The notes under the pieces: generated by a model
The model's input: only the letters and a program-made list of their open reading frames with translations
Database searches by the model: none
Told to the model about the DNA's origin: nothing
Position numbers and translations under genes: made by a program
Part shown: positions 5,646 through 7,230 of the stretch, piece after piece
How positions within the stretch are numbered: the stretch's first letter is position 1
Layout of the letters: every line of letters begins with the position of its first letter
Origin: an uncultured Clostridia bacterium
Lineage (GTDB): Bacteria > Bacillota_I > Bacilli_A > RF39 > UBA660
DNA length: 7,230 nucleotides
Assembly (NCBI GenBank): GCA_948433815.1
Contig: CAOJDZ010000030.1
Coordinates: 1-7,230, forward strand
Direction of reading: 5' to 3'

Positions 5646-6005
5646 ATGAATAGTATTAAAGAAGGAGATATTGTAAAAGGACAAGTTACTGGTGTCACTC
5701 CATATGGGGTGTTTGTCAGTTTAGAAGATGATTATACTGGGCTTGTTCATATTTCAGAAGTTTCTGATAAGTTTGTTAAGAATTTGACCGATAAATTTAA
5801 TATTGGGGATATTATTAATGTTAAAGTTATTTCTATAGATGAAGATAAGAGTCAAGTTAAGTTATCTATTAAGAAAATTGATTATAAAGTAGAAGAATCT
5901 TTATCTATGATACCTGAAAGTGGTTCTGGGTTTGGGTTACTCGAAACTAATTTAAAGAAATGGACTGAAACTAAATATCAAGAAATTAATTTAAAAACAA
6001 AATAA
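5646..6005 (+). CDS. cvfD: S1-domain RNA-binding protein, CvfD/YugI (GSP13) type
   Basis: The 119-residue protein has one complete S1 domain at residues 1-77: GDIVKGQVTGVTPYGVFVSL (7-26), then DYTGLVHISEVS (29-40) and GDIINVKVISID (54-65), ending VKLSIKK. A short linker leads to SGFGLLETNLKKWTE (94-108), which resembles the 'GF.pL...L..WI' tail of Bacillus YugI and streptococcal CvfD. These proteins associate with ribosomes or RNA and act as post-transcriptional or stress regulators; it is not ribosomal protein S1, which has several S1 repeats. Length is close to the usual 120-130 residues. The SD is weak (GTGATG, 5635-5640) behind an extended -10 promoter. No T-tailed terminator follows; a 10-bp inverted repeat lies 10 bp after the stop, within the tRNA promoter. 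Confidence 0.85.
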   Translation: MNSIKEGDIVKGQVTGVTPYGVFVSLEDDYTGLVHISEVSDKFVKNLTDKFNIGDIINVKVISIDEDKSQVKLSIKKIDYKVEESLSMIPESGSGFGLLETNLKKWTETKYQEINLKTK

Positions 6006-6009
6006 TCTG

Positions 6010-6038
6010 TTGACATACTGGCATTAAAATGGTATATT
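6010..6038 (+). promoter_or_regulatory. Strong promoter of the tRNA operon
   Basis: A perfect TTGACA (6010-6015) and TATATT (6033-6038) are 17 bp apart, with TG at 6030-6031 forming an extended -10. This is the closest to consensus in the window, fitting stable-RNA transcription. The predicted start is near 6045, about 15 nt before tRNA-Val. Confidence 0.8.
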
Positions 6039-6052
6039 TGTAAATGCCAGTA
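6016..6052. repeat. 10-bp perfect inverted repeat around the tRNA promoter -10
   Basis: TACTGGCATT (6016-6025) and AATGCCAGTA (6043-6052) are exact reverse complements separated by 17 bp. The left arm fills the -35/-10 spacer and the right arm covers the predicted start site. No T run follows, so it does not look like an ordinary terminator. It could be a repressor operator, or an RNA hairpin closing read-through transcripts of the S1 gene. Confidence 0.7.
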
Positions 6053-6059
6053 GGTATAT

Positions 6060-6136
6060 GGGCGACTAGCTCAGTTGGTTAGAGCATCTGCCTTACAAGC
6101 AGAGGGTCGGGAGTTCGAGTCTCTCGTCGCCCACCA
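6060..6136 (+). tRNA. tRNA-Val (anticodon UAC)
   Basis: The acceptor stem GGGCGAC (6060-6066) pairs with GTCGCCC. The D arm GCTC/GAGC, anticodon stem TCTGC/GCAGA with loop CTTACAA (anticodon TAC at 6094-6096), and T arm GGGAG/CTCTC with TTCGAGT all fold normally. The discriminator is A, and the 3' CCA is encoded (6134-6136). The 77-nt length is normal. The UAC anticodon reads GUA and other valine codons. Confidence 0.97.
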
Positions 6137-6145
6137 TATAATTTT

Positions 6146-6221
<76 letters not shown>

Positions 6222-6233
6222 TTTGGATATAAT

Positions 6234-6253
6234 CCCCGTAAAATCGGGGTTTT
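6234..6253 (+). terminator. Intrinsic terminator of the tRNA operon
   Basis: CCCCG (6234-6238) and CGGGG (6245-6249) form an all-GC stem around TAAAAT, followed by TTTT and ATTAT. It is the only strongly GC hairpin in the window. Confidence 0.8.
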
Positions 6254-6275
6254 ATTATACAATATTTATAGAATA

Positions 6276-6330
6276 AAATTGATTTATGTCAATTTAGTAA
6301 AACACTTGTATATTGCCTATATAATATACA
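6276..6330 (+). promoter_or_regulatory. Promoter/operator region of the transglutaminase-like gene, with two dyads
   Basis: Candidate promoter elements are ATGTCA (6286-6291) with TATATT (6309-6314) 17 bp downstream, or the TATAAT at 6320-6325 without a clear -35. Two perfect inverted repeats overlap them: AAATTGA/TCAATTT (6276-6282 and 6289-6295, 6-bp spacer) and TGTATATT/AATATACA (6307-6314 and 6323-6330, 8-bp spacer). The second ends 3 nt before the GGGAGG ribosome binding site. Confidence 0.4.
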
Positions 6331-6347
6331 TACGGGAGGTATTTTAA

Positions 6348-7230
6348 TTGCTAAAAAAGGAAATATTAGATTTTTATAAAATGACAAGTTCTTATACAGA
6401 CTTAGGATTGTATAAGGATTTTGCTAGAAATTTACCTGATGATATCGGAGAGTTATGCTTATTACAAAGAAATCAAATTATTCATCCTTTTGATATGTAT
6501 GATGAAAAAATGAGAAAAGATAGTAATTCGTGTTATGGGGATATGACAAAATTGCCAAAAACTGCGTTATGTTATGAGAATGATTTATTTCCAACAGCAC
6601 AATCAATGTTAGCGGAACTTTTAAGAAGAGATAAAAGTTATTCTTTGAAAAGAAAAATAGAAGATAAAATTCATGTTTGTTGTAGAGAACAGGCTATTTT
6701 ATTAACTAGTATATTAAAATCGAAAGGAATTTCTGCTAGAGTTAGAAGTGGTTTTGCAAGATATGTTAACTCTTCTGGAAAAACAGCTGGTGATCATTGG
6801 ATAACCGAATATTATGATATGAAAAAAGAAAAATGGACATTAGTAGATCCAGATATGTATTTTTATGAAGGCGTTTTTAATGAATATCATATTAATTTTA
6901 GTTTGTTGGATATTCCGTATAATAATTTCATTTTTGGTTCTGAAGCATACTTAAAATTAAGAACAGGTGAATTTAAAGATGAAGAAATATATTATACTTC
7001 AAATCCGTTAACTATAGGAATAGAAGCGTCAATACATGGCTTATTTTATGATTTTCATTCTTTAATGAACAATGAAATTATATTTTTACATTTACCTAAG
7101 TATATAATTGATAAAAAATTTAAATTATCGGAAGAAGAATATAAAGAATTAGATGAGTTAGCAAAACTAATGTTAGATCCTGATAATAATTTTGATAAAT
7201 TAATAAATATATGGAATAGTCAAGAAAAAT
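6348..7230 (+). CDS. Transglutaminase-like cysteine peptidase-fold protein (cut by right edge)
   Basis: An open frame of 294 codons starts at TTG 6348 (GGGAGGT at 6334-6340, 8 nt from the start) and reaches the right edge without a stop. There is no signal peptide or membrane segment, so it is probably cytoplasmic. The transglutaminase core spans about residues 108-168: CREQAILLTSILKSKGISAR (112-131) with nucleophile C112 in the C-x-[DE]-x-A pattern, GDHWITEY with H150, and WTLVDPD with D167. The Cys-His-Asp order and spacing are those of microbial Transglut_core proteins, which act as peptidases or amide-processing enzymes as often as crosslinkers; the substrate is unknown. Residues 1-107 and 170-294 are not recognised; they include an IEASIHGLFYDFHSLMNNEI block (225-244). 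C111 next to the nucleophile is noteworthy. The N-terminal residue is Met despite the TTG codon. Confidence 0.82.
   Translation, partial: MLKKEILDFYKMTSSYTDLGLYKDFARNLPDDIGELCLLQRNQIIHPFDMYDEKMRKDSNSCYGDMTKLPKTALCYENDLFPTAQSMLAELLRRDKSYSLKRKIEDKIHVCCREQAILLTSILKSKGISARVRSGFARYVNSSGKTAGDHWITEYYDMKKEKWTLVDPDMYFYEGVFNEYHINFSLLDIPYNNFIFGSEAYLKLRTGEFKDEEIYYTSNPLTIGIEASIHGLFYDFHSLMNNEIIFLHLPKYIIDKKFKLSEEEYKELDELAKLMLDPDNNFDKLINIWNSQEK

Overview
The window comes from a very AT-rich, low-GC Gram-positive genome. AGA is the dominant arginine codon and TTA the dominant leucine codon, UGA is a true stop (one gene ends with it) and TGG encodes Trp. The protein families (YunB, YutD, YutH-like, DUF1292-like, a CvfD/YugI-type S1 protein) and Shine-Dalgarno sites of the AGGAGG type point to Bacilli. 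The extreme AT content, short proteins and small gaps suggest one of the uncultured, probably gut-associated Bacilli/Erysipelotrichia-like lineages, but this placement is inference. YunB and a YutH-like coat kinase relative suggest an endospore former or a recent descendant of one.

Layout: positions 1-99 hold the start of a ferredoxin gene on the minus strand, running off the left edge. A divergent promoter region (about 100-208) also drives a P-loop kinase-like gene (209-865), which ends in a short terminator. Next are an uncharacterised acidic, C-terminally membrane-anchored protein (938-1864) and the sporulation membrane protein YunB (about 1912-2661), closed by a strong terminator. A promoter then leads into a dCMP deaminase gene coupled to yutD (2762-3549). 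A second promoter and a possible SD-masking hairpin precede a DUF1292-like gene coupled to an uncharacterised coiled-coil protein gene (3597-4633), whose stop codon lies in the loop of its terminator. A YutH-like pseudokinase (4684-5601) and an S1-domain RNA-binding protein (5646-6005) follow. A two-tRNA operon, Val(UAC) and Thr(UGU), occupies 6060-6221 with its own consensus promoter and terminator. The window ends inside a transglutaminase-like protein gene (6348 to the right edge).

How the genes relate: yunB, yutD and yutH lie in the same yun/yut chromosomal neighbourhood in Bacillus subtilis as I recall it, so this may be a loosely conserved sporulation-linked segment with housekeeping genes (dCMP deamination for dTTP supply, translation-linked S1 protein, tRNAs) interleaved. 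Apart from the ferredoxin, all genes are on the plus strand. No mobile element, CRISPR array or phage gene is visible, and no stretch over 300 bases lacks a gene.

The most unusual structures are regulatory. A perfect 10-bp inverted repeat flanks the -10 box of the tRNA promoter. Two perfect dyads precede the transglutaminase-like gene. Many promoters have an extended -10 with predicted leaders of only 10-20 nt, and several stop codons are embedded in terminator hairpins. Two proteins (938-1864 and 3857-4633) are not recognised and may represent undescribed lineage-specific families.
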